Part shown: in pieces, positions 52,818-61,969 of the stretch | How the letters are laid out: each line of letters begins with the position of its first letter | Numbering within the stretch: position 1 is the first letter of the stretch | Origin: JAYFQE01 sp034927345 | GTDB taxonomy: Bacteria; Bacillota; Clostridia; Saccharofermentanales; UBA5734 | DNA length: 64,000 bases | Assembly: GCA_034927345.1 (NCBI GenBank) | Contig: JAYFQE010000002.1 | Location: 310,001 to 374,000 of the forward strand | Direction of reading: 5' to 3' | Made by a program: the position numbers and the translations under genes | Notes under the pieces: generated by a model | What the model was told of the DNA's origin: nothing | The model's database searches: none | Seen by the model: only the letters and a program-made list of their open reading frames with translations

Positions 52818-53788
52818 CGTCCAGGCCGCACCTGATTCAGAGGATTTTGTTCAATCGCCTGATGCAATGCATCGGAATTGACATGAGTATAAATCTCGGT
52901 CGTCGCAATGCTGGCATGGCCTAAAATCATCTGCAGGGACCGGATGTCAACTTTACCATATTGGTACATGAGCGTAGCCGCCGTATGGCGAAGCTTGTGC
53001 ACCGAGTAACGCCGCGGATCAAGGCCGGCGGCCAGCAGGTATTTCTTCAGGATAACCTCCACCATCCGCGGGCTGATACGGCGTCCCAGCCGGCTGATGA
53101 ACAAGGCATCCGGTTCTTTTAGGCCGGCAGACGGCCGTTCTGAACGATAATCATTCAAAACTGCCAGACAAGCGCCGTTTAAATAAATCGTTCTTTCTTT
53201 GCCGCCCTTGCCCATGATGACCACGGTGTCTTCGCGGATATCGGCTATATTGATCGAGCAAAGCTCAGTCAGGCGCATGCCGCAGTTCAAAAAGAGCGTC
53301 AGTATACATAAATTGCGGGCAGTCCATTCATTTTCCTGAGCAGCGGTCGTTTCCAGAAGCTGACGGCTTTCATCCAGGGATAAATACCGGGGCAGACGTT
53401 TCAATTGTTTTGGGCTTTCCAGTTCTGCGGCCGGATTAGTCTGAATAACATAGGCCTTATTTTTTAAATAAGCAAAAAAAGCTCTCAGCGCGGCAGTTTT
53501 ACGGGCTCGCGCCGCCGGTCCGCAGTGGCGTTCCCGGCTAAGCCAGGTCATATAGGCATAGAAATCAGGCAGCTTGACCGATTGCAGGAAAGCATCGTCA
53601 ATGCCAAGCAGTTCTATTTGTTCCAGAGGCTGGTCTGCCGGTACTAAATGACGCTGCCGCAGCATAAAGCGAAAAAAGAGCACAAGATCGTAACGATATT
53701 CTCTAATCGTTTTCGGTGATCTTTCTCTGATTGCCTGGAAATATCCAAGGAATGCTTCAAGGCGTTCAAACGGCGTTGTATCCTGCAT
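52796..53788 (-). CDS. Xer-type tyrosine recombinase
   Basis: Site-specific recombinase of the phage-integrase family, probably resolving chromosome dimers. The 330-residue product has an N-terminal SAM-like DNA-binding domain (SPKTIREYRYDLVLFFRF) and a catalytic domain with Arg in LNCGMRLTELC, Lys in GKGGKERTIYL, HKLRHTAATLMYQYG, LGHASIATTEIYTHV (Tyr nucleophile). No phage or integron genes lie nearby, favouring a housekeeping Xer role. Start 53788 follows GGAGG at five bases; the frame extends to 53872. A TATAAT at 53827-53822 is a likely -10. Confidence 0.88.
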   Translation of the reverse strand: MQDTTPFERLEAFLGYFQAIRERSPKTIREYRYDLVLFFRFMLRQRHLVPADQPLEQIELLGIDDAFLQSVKLPDFYAYMTWLSRERHCGPAARARKTAALRAFFAYLKNKAYVIQTNPAAELESPKQLKRLPRYLSLDESRQLLETTAAQENEWTARNLCILTLFLNCGMRLTELCSINIADIREDTVVIMGKGGKERTIYLNGACLAVLNDYRSERPSAGLKEPDALFISRLGRRISPRMVEVILKKYLLAAGLDPRRYSVHKLRHTAATLMYQYGKVDIRSLQMILGHASIATTEIYTHVNSDALHQAIEQNPLNQVRPGRQKKSGV

Positions 53789-53887
53789 GATGGCCTCCAG
53801 CGGCTGTAAATCGTTTTCTCTATTATAGTCTAACCATAAAAAAATGGCAGGACTAGTGTATAATAAGATCAATAAAATTATTTCCTG

Positions 53888-53916
53888 TTGTCAGCCCGCG
53901 GAGTTTGTGTTAAAAT
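53888..53916 (+). promoter_or_regulatory. Promoter of asd
   Basis: -35 TTGTCA (53888-53893), 17-base spacer, extended -10 TGT-TAAAAT (-10 at 53911-53916). The short leader has a TGTCCA/TGGACA hairpin (53935-53953) that ends just before the ribosome site GGGAGG. Confidence 0.75.
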
Positions 53917-53969
53917 TCTCCGTACAAATACATTTGTCCACAACGCATGGACAGGGAGGACTGAGTTTA

Positions 53970-55055
53970 ATGAATAAAATTCTCAAGGTTGGCGTCATTG
54001 GCGCCACCGGTTATGTCGGACAGCGTTTTGTTACGTTACTGGCCGATCATCCTTGGTTTCAGGTTACCACAGTGGCCGCTTCGCCGCGTTCGGCCGGCAA
54101 ATCCTATGAAGAAGCTGTTGCCGGGCGATGGAAAATCGAACAACCGGTCCCGGATGCCATCCGTCATTTGACTGTCGTTTCCACGAATGATCTGGAACGC
54201 TGGTGCCCGGATGTTGATTTTGTTTTTTGTGCCGTTGATATGAAAAAGGATGAAATCCGCGCGCTGGAAGAGCGGATCGCAAAATTGGAAACACCGGTTA
54301 TATCCAATAATTCCGCCCATCGCTGGACAGTCGACGTACCGGTTGTCATTCCGGAGATCAATCCTGACCATACCGCTTTGATTGAATTTCAGCGCCGCCG
54401 CCTGGGCACCAAACGCGGATTCATCATCGCCAAGCCGAATTGTTCCATTCAAAGCTATGTGCCGGCCTTGACTCCTTTACTGGATTTTGGGCTGGAACAA
54501 ATCAGCGTCTGCACCTATCAGGCGATATCCGGCGCCGGTAAAACTTTCGCCGACTGGCCGGAAATGCAGAATAATCTGATCCCGTATATTGGCGGCGAAG
54601 AAGAAAAAAGCGAGCAGGAGCCTTTAAAAATCTGGGGCACGATCAGCAGCCAGGGCATTGTGAAAGCAGCCAGGCCGGTGATTTCCGCTCAATGCTATCG
54701 GGTCGCCGTTCAGGAAGGCCATACTGCCGCCGTATCGGTCCGCTTTAAGCAAAAGCCGTCATCGGACGAAATGATTGCCCGCTGGCGTGATTATCGCGGC
54801 CTTCCGCAAATAGCGAAGCTGCCTTCTGCTCCGCAGCCTTTTTTAATCTCCCTGCAGGAAGACAATCGACCGCAGCCGCTTCTGGACAGCATGGCCGGCC
54901 GGGGCATGGCCGTAACGATCGGCCGGCTGCGTGAGGATCCGATTTTTGATTATAAATTTGCTTGCCTTTCTCATAACACGATTCGCGGCGCTGCGGGCGG
55001 CGCGATCCTGACTGCTGAATTACTGGTTCATCAAGGGTATCTTGGCGCCCGCTGA
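53970..55055 (+). CDS. asd: Aspartate-semialdehyde dehydrogenase
   Basis: Asd reduces aspartyl phosphate to the semialdehyde, the branch point to lysine/diaminopimelate, threonine and methionine. The 361-residue product is of the archaeal/fungal-like type: KVGVIGATGYVGQRFVTLL, SNNSAHR, the active-site cysteine in AKPNCSIQSYVPAL, YQAISGAGKTFADWPE and the histidine of VQEGHTAAVSV. ATG 53970 follows AGGGAGG; the open frame extends upstream to 53844 without a ribosome site. It has its own promoter. Confidence 0.95.
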   Translation: MNKILKVGVIGATGYVGQRFVTLLADHPWFQVTTVAASPRSAGKSYEEAVAGRWKIEQPVPDAIRHLTVVSTNDLERWCPDVDFVFCAVDMKKDEIRALEERIAKLETPVISNNSAHRWTVDVPVVIPEINPDHTALIEFQRRRLGTKRGFIIAKPNCSIQSYVPALTPLLDFGLEQISVCTYQAISGAGKTFADWPEMQNNLIPYIGGEEEKSEQEPLKIWGTISSQGIVKAARPVISAQCYRVAVQEGHTAAVSVRFKQKPSSDEMIARWRDYRGLPQIAKLPSAPQPFLISLQEDNRPQPLLDSMAGRGMAVTIGRLREDPIFDYKFACLSHNTIRGAAGGAILTAELLVHQGYLGAR

Positions 55056-55101
55056 GCCAGGATAATGCGGGCACATCGGGTGCATAAAGAGGATGAAACC
55101 A

Positions 55102-56112
55102 ATGGATAAACCGTGTTTTCAAGCTTATTCGTTCTCCTCGCATACCGGCGAAGGCATAGTCCAAAGCCGTTTATACCAACCTTTGCCCGATGATTCCGCC
55201 GGGGCGGCAGCCGCCGGGCAACCGCCCCGGTTGCTGATCCAGATTATTCACGGCATGTGCGAGCATATGGCTCGTTATGACGCATTTTGTACCTTTTTAG
55301 CTCGACAAGGGTTCGCGGTCTGTATCCATGACCTGGCCGGACACGGCCAAACGGCGCCCTCTCCAGAGAAGCTGGGATATTTCGGTCCGCAGAACGGCTG
55401 CCGGACGGTGCTGGATGATGTCCAGGAGGCAGCCGACCGGGCTTTAGCGCTCCTGCGGGCCAGCTTTCCCGGGCAGCCGGAACCCGGCCGCGTGATTTTC
55501 GGCCACAGCATGGGCGCCTTCATCGGCCAGATGTACTGCATACGGCCGGGAGTCCAGTTAGCCGGCGCCATTTTTTCCGGAACCTCAGGCCCCAACAAGT
55601 CTGTCTACCTGGGTCTTTATCTGGCCCGTCGTTCGATCCGCCGTTATGGCCCGCTGTATCGCGACGAGCACATGGCCCGTAAAATAGCCGCTGTGATGCT
55701 GAAAAAGATCACGCCGGTCCGCACGCCCTGGGATTGGCTGAGCCGCGATGAAGCGGTTGTTGACGCTTATATCGCCGATCCCCGGTGCGGTTTTACGTTT
55801 ACCGCCGCCGGCTACCGAGACATGTACACCTGGCTGCGCCTGATATCCCGCCCGGACTGGGCCGGAAAAGTACCGGCCGGCCTGCCGATTCTGCTGGTAT
55901 CCGGCGATCAGGATCCGCTGGGCAAATATGGCAACGGCCCTCGCGTCATCCGGCAGCGTCTGCTGCTGACCGGGCATCATGTCATGATGAAACTCTACGC
56001 CGGCAGCCGCCATGAAATATTGAACGATATCAACCGACAGGAAGTTTGGCAGGATTTGGCGATATGGATGGCCAATCTGGCTCAAACAAGAGAAAGGGAA
56101 CAGCAGTCATGA
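55102..56112 (+). CDS. Alpha/beta hydrolase, monoacylglycerol-lipase type
   Basis: Serine hydrolase of the S33/lysophospholipase group. The 336-residue product has the oxyanion region IIHGMCEHMARYDAF, HDLAGHGQTAPS, the nucleophile elbow FGHSMGAF, the acid in LLVSGDQDPLGKYG and the catalytic His in GSRHEILND. No signal peptide, so cytosolic. Substrate unknown. ATG 55102 fits the GAGG ribosome site better than ATG 55093. The stop overlaps a lacI-type regulator start. Confidence 0.87.
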   Translation: MDKPCFQAYSFSSHTGEGIVQSRLYQPLPDDSAGAAAAGQPPRLLIQIIHGMCEHMARYDAFCTFLARQGFAVCIHDLAGHGQTAPSPEKLGYFGPQNGCRTVLDDVQEAADRALALLRASFPGQPEPGRVIFGHSMGAFIGQMYCIRPGVQLAGAIFSGTSGPNKSVYLGLYLARRSIRRYGPLYRDEHMARKIAAVMLKKITPVRTPWDWLSRDEAVVDAYIADPRCGFTFTAAGYRDMYTWLRLISRPDWAGKVPAGLPILLVSGDQDPLGKYGNGPRVIRQRLLLTGHHVMMKLYAGSRHEILNDINRQEVWQDLAIWMANLAQTREREQQS

Positions 56113-57092
56113 TCACCATCAAGGATATAGCCGAAAAGGCCGGTGTTTCCTACGCCACAGTATCCAGGGCTTTGAACGGCCGCAGCGATGTCAGCGAGGT
56201 CACACGCAGCCGCATCTTTGAATTGGCCCGTGAAATGGGTTATCAGCCCAATGCCATCGCCCGCAGTCTGGTTAAACAGAAATCCCAGATCATCGCTCTG
56301 ATCGTCCCGGATGTCTCCAATCCTTTTTTTGCCGATATCACGATGGCAGTCAATGCCGCCGCCGACCGGGCCGGTTATACGACCATGGTCTGCAATACCG
56401 GCTGGGACCCGATCAAAGAACAGGAAAAACTGCGCATCATGGTTGAACAGCGCGTAGACGGCATTATTTTGAAACCGACGGCTTTCATCCGGCCCGGCGC
56501 CCTGGAAGCTCTGAATGTGCCGGTTGTTCTCTTCTGGCATGCCGCGCCCGACGAGCTCAGCTATATCGAAGTCGATCATGAGGCCGGCAGCCGTCTGGCC
56601 GTACGGCACCTCATCGAAAGAGGCTATCGCCGCATCGCTTTCTTCGGCGGACAAGAAGCTTCGCCATCCAACCAAATCCGCCTGTCGGCCTATCAGCAAA
56701 CCCTGGAGGAAAGCGGTCTGACGGTTGATCCTTATCTGATCAGCTACGGCAATTTCCGCATTGAAAGCGGCTATCAGCGCATCGCCGCCCTGATGGCCCT
56801 GTCCAATCCGCCGGACGCGGTATTTTGCGGCAACGACATTATTGCTCTCGGCGTCCTGCAGTACGCCCGTGACAAAGGCCTGTCCATACCCCGGGATTTA
56901 GGCATCATGGGTTTTGACGACATATCGTATGCTTCGCTGCCGCTGATCAATCTCAGTACCGTTTCACAGCCGAGGAATAAACTGGGCGAGCAGGCTTTCA
57001 AAGCCCTGCTGAGGGAAATCGACGCCTATCCGGTCAGAACACATCAACGAATCCTGATTGAACCCGAATTGAAAATCAGATCAACCACCTGA
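56109..57092 (+). CDS. LacI-family transcriptional regulator
   Basis: The 327-residue product begins ITIKDIAEKAGVSYATVSRA with the classic helix-turn-helix and the hinge helix (NAIARSLVKQKSQ), followed by a periplasmic-binding-protein-like ligand domain (ALIVPDVSNPFFADIT; FCGNDIIALGVLQYARD; IMGFDDISYASL). The ligand is probably a sugar; no transport or sugar genes are next to it. ATG 56109 overlaps the hydrolase stop (ATGA). The only glycosidase-like gene of the window is 50 kb away. Confidence 0.92.
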   Translation: MITIKDIAEKAGVSYATVSRALNGRSDVSEVTRSRIFELAREMGYQPNAIARSLVKQKSQIIALIVPDVSNPFFADITMAVNAAADRAGYTTMVCNTGWDPIKEQEKLRIMVEQRVDGIILKPTAFIRPGALEALNVPVVLFWHAAPDELSYIEVDHEAGSRLAVRHLIERGYRRIAFFGGQEASPSNQIRLSAYQQTLEESGLTVDPYLISYGNFRIESGYQRIAALMALSNPPDAVFCGNDIIALGVLQYARDKGLSIPRDLGIMGFDDISYASLPLINLSTVSQPRNKLGEQAFKALLREIDAYPVRTHQRILIEPELKIRSTT

Positions 57093-57135
57093 AAGAAGCA
57101 ATTCTGCCGGGCTGCGGCCTGATGCCGCCGATGGC

Positions 57136-57164
57136 TTGACGGGCAGTCCGCTTTATGATAAATT
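57136..57164 (+). promoter_or_regulatory. Probable promoter of T-box-leuA
   Basis: -35 TTGACG (57136-57141), 17-base spacer, extended -10 TGA-TAAATT (-10 at 57159-57164). Start expected near 57171, about 37 bases before T-box stem I. Confidence 0.6.
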
Positions 57165-57207
57165 ACTTTCAATGAACTTGGAAAATTACATATTTGAACA
57201 TGTTGAA

Positions 57208-57462
57208 GGGGATCAGTAGGTTGCCGGCGTTTTTCAGAGAGCCGTTGTCAGGTGTGAAACGGTAAACCCAGGCCATTGAACTCGCCCCGGAGTGTATGAC
57301 GCTGAACCCATAAGTAAGCGCGATCGGCAGCCAGCCGTTATAATGGCAGGATATCGGCGCAAGCCCGTATCTGTTGAGCGCATTCCCGGAAGGGAATGAA
57401 GTGGAGTGGTACCGCGGAAGTTTGACCTTTCGTCTCTGATCAAGGAGATGGAAGGTCTTTTT
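57208..57462 (+). promoter_or_regulatory. T-box leader (leucine-specific) of leuA
   Basis: Stem I base GGGGATCAG (57208-57216) with CTGAACCC (57302-57309); AGTA motif; AG-bulge AGAGAG; distal loop with GGTG (57251-57254). The specifier lies in GAA-CTC-GCC: CTC (57281-57283), a leucine codon. The T-box TGGTACCGCGG is at 57407-57417; its U in UGGU fits a tRNA with discriminator A. The terminator follows (57424-57457, GACCTTTCGTCTC with GGAGATGGAAGGTC, then T5). Uncharged tRNA-Leu(GAG) should favour read-through into leuA. It fills most of the 422-base gap between lacI and leuA. Confidence 0.92.
57424..57462 (+). terminator. T-box terminator
   Basis: GACCTTTCGTCTC pairs with GGAGATGGAAGGTC around TGATCAA, followed by five T. 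It competes with the antiterminator formed by the T-box sequence just upstream. Confidence 0.88.
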
Positions 57463-57514
57463 GTCGTATTGGCATCGAAAGAACGTTCCGGCGGTTTCAT
57501 AAAGGAGGCAAATT

Positions 57515-59182
57515 ATGGAGCACTATCAGAAATATAAATCCTATCCCAATATCGATCTGGCGGACCGGCAATGGCCGAACCGAAAGATAGTCAAAGCTCC
57601 GGCCTGGTGCAGCGTTGACTTGCGCGACGGCAACCAGGCTCTGGAAGTCCCGATGAATCTGGAGCAGAAACTGCGTTTCTTCCAGCAATTGACAGATATG
57701 GGATTCAAAACGATTGAAATCGGATTTCCGGCTGCTTCCGATACAGAATATGCCTTTACACGCTATCTGATTGACCATCAATTGATCCCGGATGATGTGA
57801 CCATCCAAGTCCTGACTCAATCACGCCAGCCGATCATTGATAAAACCTTCGCAGCGCTGCATGGTTGTAAAAAGGCTGTTGTCCACCTCTACAACTCGAC
57901 TTCAACCCTGCAAAGGGAAGTCGTTTTCCAGATGGACCGCCGGCAATGCCGCGATCTGGCGGTTTACGGCGCCAGATTGATACTGGATCTGGCCGCCCGC
58001 GATACCGGCGGCACAGATTTTACCTTTGAATACTCGCCTGAGAGCTTCACCGGCACGGAACTGGATTTTGCCGTCGAAATCTGCGACGCGGTTTGTGATG
58101 TCTGGCAGCCAACGCCAGAAAAAAAGGCGATCATCAATCTGCCGGCTACTGTTGAAATGTCAACGCCGAATATTTATGCCGATCAGATTGAATTCTTCTG
58201 CCGGCATACCCGTTATCGCCAGTCGATTATCCTCAGCCTGCATCCGCATAATGACCGGGGGACCGCGGTTGCCGCCACAGAACTAGGCTTGATGGCCGGC
58301 GCGGACCGGGTCGAGGGGACATTATTCGGCAATGGCGAGCGAACAGGCAATGCCGACCTGGTTGCCCTGGCGCTCAATCTGTATTCCCAAGGCATTGATC
58401 CCGGTCTGGATTTCTCTCATATCAACCAACTGATCGATATTTATGAGGAAACAACCCGGATGAATGTTCCGCCCCGCCATCCATATGCCGGAAAACTCGT
58501 TTATACCGCTTTTTCAGGTTCTCATCAGGACGCTATCAACAAAGGTCTGGCCGCCATGAAAAAGTCGCAGGCCGACTGCTGGGCCGTTCCCTATCTGCCG
58601 ATTGATCCGCGTGATGTCGGCCGCAGTTATGAACCGATCATCCGTATCAACAGCCAGTCCGGCAAGGGCGGGATTGCCTATATCATGGAACAGCATTTTG
58701 GTCTCTATCTGCCCAAACCGGTTCAGCAAGCTTTCAGTCAGGTCGTCACCAAGGTTTCCGACCAAAATCAACGGGAAATGCTGCCGGAAGAAATCCATCA
58801 ACTGTTTATCGATACTTATGTCAACCTGACACAACCGTTGGCGCTAAAGAGCTATAAAGAAGAGATGATCGATGATCAGCATGTTTCTGTATCCGCCCTG
58901 TTAACGCATCAAGGCAGGGAAGTGACGGTTGAAGGTCTGGGCAACGGTCTGCTCGATGCTTTCTGTCAAGCACTGCGAAGCTATCTGAACAGCCGGATAG
59001 AGATCACCGCTTACCACGAACATGCCCTGGAACGCGGCTCGACGTCAAAAGCCATAACCTACGTCCAGGTGCAGAATGGCGGAGACCGGCTTTACATCGG
59101 CGCCGGCGTCAGCAGCAGCATCAGCAAATCCTCATTGCGCGCCGTTATCAGCGCGGTCAATCAAATGCCCTGCTGTAAATAA
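57515..59182 (+). CDS. leuA: 2-isopropylmalate synthase
   Basis: LeuA condenses acetyl-CoA with 2-oxoisovalerate, the first step of leucine synthesis. The 555-residue product is the long type: DRQWPNRKIVKAPAWCSVD and LRDGNQALEVPM with the metal-binding Asp, EIGFPAASDTEY, SLHPHNDRGTAVAATELG with the metal histidines, GNGERTGNADLV, and a C-terminal LeuA regulatory domain (about 430-555). AAAGGAGG precedes the ATG. Controlled by a leucine T-box. No other leu genes follow in the window. Confidence 0.95.
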   Translation: MEHYQKYKSYPNIDLADRQWPNRKIVKAPAWCSVDLRDGNQALEVPMNLEQKLRFFQQLTDMGFKTIEIGFPAASDTEYAFTRYLIDHQLIPDDVTIQVLTQSRQPIIDKTFAALHGCKKAVVHLYNSTSTLQREVVFQMDRRQCRDLAVYGARLILDLAARDTGGTDFTFEYSPESFTGTELDFAVEICDAVCDVWQPTPEKKAIINLPATVEMSTPNIYADQIEFFCRHTRYRQSIILSLHPHNDRGTAVAATELGLMAGADRVEGTLFGNGERTGNADLVALALNLYSQGIDPGLDFSHINQLIDIYEETTRMNVPPRHPYAGKLVYTAFSGSHQDAINKGLAAMKKSQADCWAVPYLPIDPRDVGRSYEPIIRINSQSGKGGIAYIMEQHFGLYLPKPVQQAFSQVVTKVSDQNQREMLPEEIHQLFIDTYVNLTQPLALKSYKEEMIDDQHVSVSALLTHQGREVTVEGLGNGLLDAFCQALRSYLNSRIEITAYHEHALERGSTSKAITYVQVQNGGDRLYIGAGVSSSISKSSLRAVISAVNQMPCCK

Positions 59183-59189
59183 ACGGCCG

Positions 59190-59240
59190 CCTCGCCTTTA
59201 ATTTTATGATATAATTAAAGATCAGAAGATACCGGCGAGG
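59190..59240 (+). promoter_or_regulatory. Promoter of the M56-like gene with nested inverted repeats
   Basis: Extended -10 TGA-TATAAT (59207-59215) without a clear -35. CTTTAATT (59196-59203) and AATTAAAG (59213-59220) are perfect complements that bracket the -10. An outer pair CCTCGCC (59190-59196) and GGCGAGG (59234-59240) encloses both. A missing -35 plus a palindrome suggests activator or repressor control, but this is inference. Confidence 0.5.
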
Positions 59241-59246
59241 TGGTTT

Positions 59247-61961
59247 ATGCCCATTTTGGATCAGATACTTTTACGTTATCTTTTACTGACAATCATCAGC
59301 GGTTTTTGTTTCGGCTTATTCCGGATCGGCTGTAAAGTGCTGCCGCGCTGGTTTAGCGGCCGGCTGCGCCGGGCGGTCTGGCTGATGATCTTGCTCCTGC
59401 CTGTGTTATCGCTGCCCTGGCCCCGGCCGATCATCATTCCCAACGACACGCCGGAATGGGTTTATCACTGGCGTTTGCCTGACCCGGCGGCGGATTATCT
59501 GTCGGAGCAAAAAATCGTCGCTGCCAATCAACTCTACTGGGGGAGCGAAACCAGCGACGGCTTATATCATGGGATTGTGATCGAAACCCAAGAACCGGAC
59601 AACCCGATGATTGATGTCGATCCCGCCGATGATTCTGATAAGACGCCGGTCCAGACTGACGGGACTTCGCCGCAATCAGTCCGGCTGCCCTCAGAGATTC
59701 TCCGGGATGTTATACCCGGTTACCCGATCTTGAATCATTTATCTTTACTTCACTGGATTTTCTTCAGCGGATTTTTAGTCAATATTCTGATTCGTCTGCT
59801 ATGGCGTTTTCGGTCGTTCAAAAAGCAGGGCAGACGGCAGCAGCCGCTGATCGTCGATGATCCTTCCTGGCTGCGCGACCTCGCTCAAGCCCGTGACCGG
59901 TCCGGCTTTTACCAACGCGGTTTACTGGTCGGCATTCAAGATCGCCCGAAAACTCTGCTGCCGTTCTGTCAGCTTTGGCGCCGGCATGCGATTGCCCTTG
60001 AAGACAAACAACTGACCTTGACCGATCCCGAACTTCGGCAAGAATGTCTCATTCTGGCTTTAGACGCAAACAGACATCCGGACATCCTGCTGTACGTACT
60101 TTATTTTGCCAATCGTTATTTGGCCTGGTTTTCGCCCGATTCCTGGCTGCCTGTTCATGTTCTGACGGATGATCAAATGATTTGGCGGCAGCAGCGGCTG
60201 AAAAGGACATCCTGTCCGGGCCAGCCGGTCCGGCCGGCGGAAAGAAAGCCGGGAGATCGTATAGGCCGGTTAGTAACATCAACCTTAACCGTTTTATTCG
60301 CCGGACTGGCCCTGGCCGGAGCAGTATGGCAAAATCCGATAACCGTGCTGCCAGATATCCGGCAGGCCGCAGAATACCAAAAGCAATTGATGGCATCCTA
60401 TAATCTTCAGATCAGTGAACCGGAACGGACAACAGAAAAAGAACAATATCCTTGGATGACCTTATATGGCACATTAGTCGGTTCCGGAAGCATTCAATAT
60501 TATTATGAAGAAAATGATCAAGGATTTTATGATTCCGGCATCATGATGCTTGACGACCAGGGCGGCGTCCGGTGGAAACTGGCAATAAATCAGGTGATTC
60601 CGCCGGCAGATAAGGACGGTTCCTACGACGCGCCCGATTCGTCCGAAGAACCGGCTCTTGACGCGAACATTCCTTTGCCGTCCAGGGCTCAGATCGTTTT
60701 TCAACAGGATTGCTGTTATGTTCAGCCCGACGGGCTGATTGATCTGGCCGGCACGATTTACAGTGAAGAAAATAACGCAACGCGGAAAATATCAGCCCAA
60801 ATATCATCCGATGGCCGGTTGTTGTCCTGGATCACCATTGAGCAAATCATTCCGGATGATTATGATTATACCGACCTTGAAAAGGATTACTTTTTGGCAG
60901 ACGGCAGTTTACTGATCATTCAGCCAAAGACTGTGCCCAGCCCCAATCCGATATCGCCGTTAGCCAGTTCCTACAGCGCTGCCGTACCCGAAAGCAAAAC
61001 CCTTTACAATCTGGAACGCCGCTCAGCCGACGGAATGACATCCAATCTGTTTTCCAGCGACAGCCCGCTGATGCGTCAGCTTAATCTCGGCATCTGGCAA
61101 ACCGGCATCATCAGCTGCAGCCGCGTCATAAAGGATGTCCTGCCGTCGCCGGACGGCGGTTTTTATCTGATCATTCAAGAAAACGCCGATAAAATAAACT
61201 CCAGGAATCCTGTTATCGGCATGCTGGCCAGGAATATTACCGTTTGGCCATTATCGTTGTCCTCGACCTATTCATCTTACTATTCATCATCCGATCATTT
61301 TGAGTCCGGCGATCAGATTGCCCGCATATCTGCCGACAACCAGCTGATCTGGCTGCATCGCCTGGGCAGCGGAGAGAACCTTGTCAGCGTGAATAAGGGG
61401 ATCGTTACCACCGACAATCGATTGTTGCTGGCCGCAACAGTGTCCTTTCGTCAAGCCGGGATTCTGCTGCCGTCTTATTACAATGTATTTAATCAATATG
61501 GAACGTCTGAGGCTGAAAATCTCTACGACGATAAAAATATATATGCCGATCTTGATTTCAGCGGGCCGTTATATCCCATATCCGAAGCTTATCAATACGC
61601 GTCATTGATAGCCCTGGATGCCGGCGGCCAATTGATATGGCACAATGATATTTATGATGAATATGATGTTCAGGGAGCCGATTTGCTGCTGCAGAACAAT
61701 TGTCTGACCTTTTTGGTGACGAATAACCCTTATATTCCATATATCGATACGATATATGCGCTGAGTCAGTCGTCAGGCCAATCCGCTGCCGAAAAAGTGC
61801 CGGACAATATGTCTTGCGAATCGATCTGGCAATACAATCCGGATGGTTTACTGTTGAATTGCGGCCGATTGCCGAAAGCCGGAACAAATTTGGAGCATTC
61901 CTGGATTTTTGTACAACCCGGGTCGGTAACGCTGCCCGGACTTGCTGAGTTCATTGAATAG
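59247..61961 (+). CDS. BlaR1/MecR1 (M56)-like membrane protein with degenerate zinc site and large extracytoplasmic domain
   Basis: A 904-residue membrane protein. Hydrophobic segments lie at about 7-27, 43-58, 167-186 and 342-361. Residues about 190-320 resemble the M56 peptidase region of BlaR1/MecR1: the last part RHPDILLYVLYFANRYLAWFS with PDSWLPVHVL corresponds to the family's R-x-D...WFNP-x-x-W. The zinc-binding H-E-x-x-H is absent; LALDAN stands there (about 270-275). The outer C-terminal half (370-904) has no penicillin-binding transpeptidase motif but repeated WD/PQQ-like strands (DDQGGVRWKLAIN; SADNQLIWLHRLG; DAGGQLIWHNDIY), suggesting a beta-propeller. No BlaI-type repressor is adjacent. 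A non-proteolytic sensor is the best guess. Confidence 0.6.
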   Translation: MPILDQILLRYLLLTIISGFCFGLFRIGCKVLPRWFSGRLRRAVWLMILLLPVLSLPWPRPIIIPNDTPEWVYHWRLPDPAADYLSEQKIVAANQLYWGSETSDGLYHGIVIETQEPDNPMIDVDPADDSDKTPVQTDGTSPQSVRLPSEILRDVIPGYPILNHLSLLHWIFFSGFLVNILIRLLWRFRSFKKQGRRQQPLIVDDPSWLRDLAQARDRSGFYQRGLLVGIQDRPKTLLPFCQLWRRHAIALEDKQLTLTDPELRQECLILALDANRHPDILLYVLYFANRYLAWFSPDSWLPVHVLTDDQMIWRQQRLKRTSCPGQPVRPAERKPGDRIGRLVTSTLTVLFAGLALAGAVWQNPITVLPDIRQAAEYQKQLMASYNLQISEPERTTEKEQYPWMTLYGTLVGSGSIQYYYEENDQGFYDSGIMMLDDQGGVRWKLAINQVIPPADKDGSYDAPDSSEEPALDANIPLPSRAQIVFQQDCCYVQPDGLIDLAGTIYSEENNATRKISAQISSDGRLLSWITIEQIIPDDYDYTDLEKDYFLADGSLLIIQPKTVPSPNPISPLASSYSAAVPESKTLYNLERRSADGMTSNLFSSDSPLMRQLNLGIWQTGIISCSRVIKDVLPSPDGGFYLIIQENADKINSRNPVIGMLARNITVWPLSLSSTYSSYYSSSDHFESGDQIARISADNQLIWLHRLGSGENLVSVNKGIVTTDNRLLLAATVSFRQAGILLPSYYNVFNQYGTSEAENLYDDKNIYADLDFSGPLYPISEAYQYASLIALDAGGQLIWHNDIYDEYDVQGADLLLQNNCLTFLVTNNPYIPYIDTIYALSQSSGQSAAEKVPDNMSCESIWQYNPDGLLLNCGRLPKAGTNLEHSWIFVQPGSVTLPGLAEFIE

Positions 61962-61969
61962 GATAATCA

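Noticed and set aside
57484..57491. GAACGTTC in the leuA leader as a further LexA box.
   Set aside because: The two half-sites are adjacent without the four-base spacer required by the Firmicute box, and it lies after the T-box terminator.
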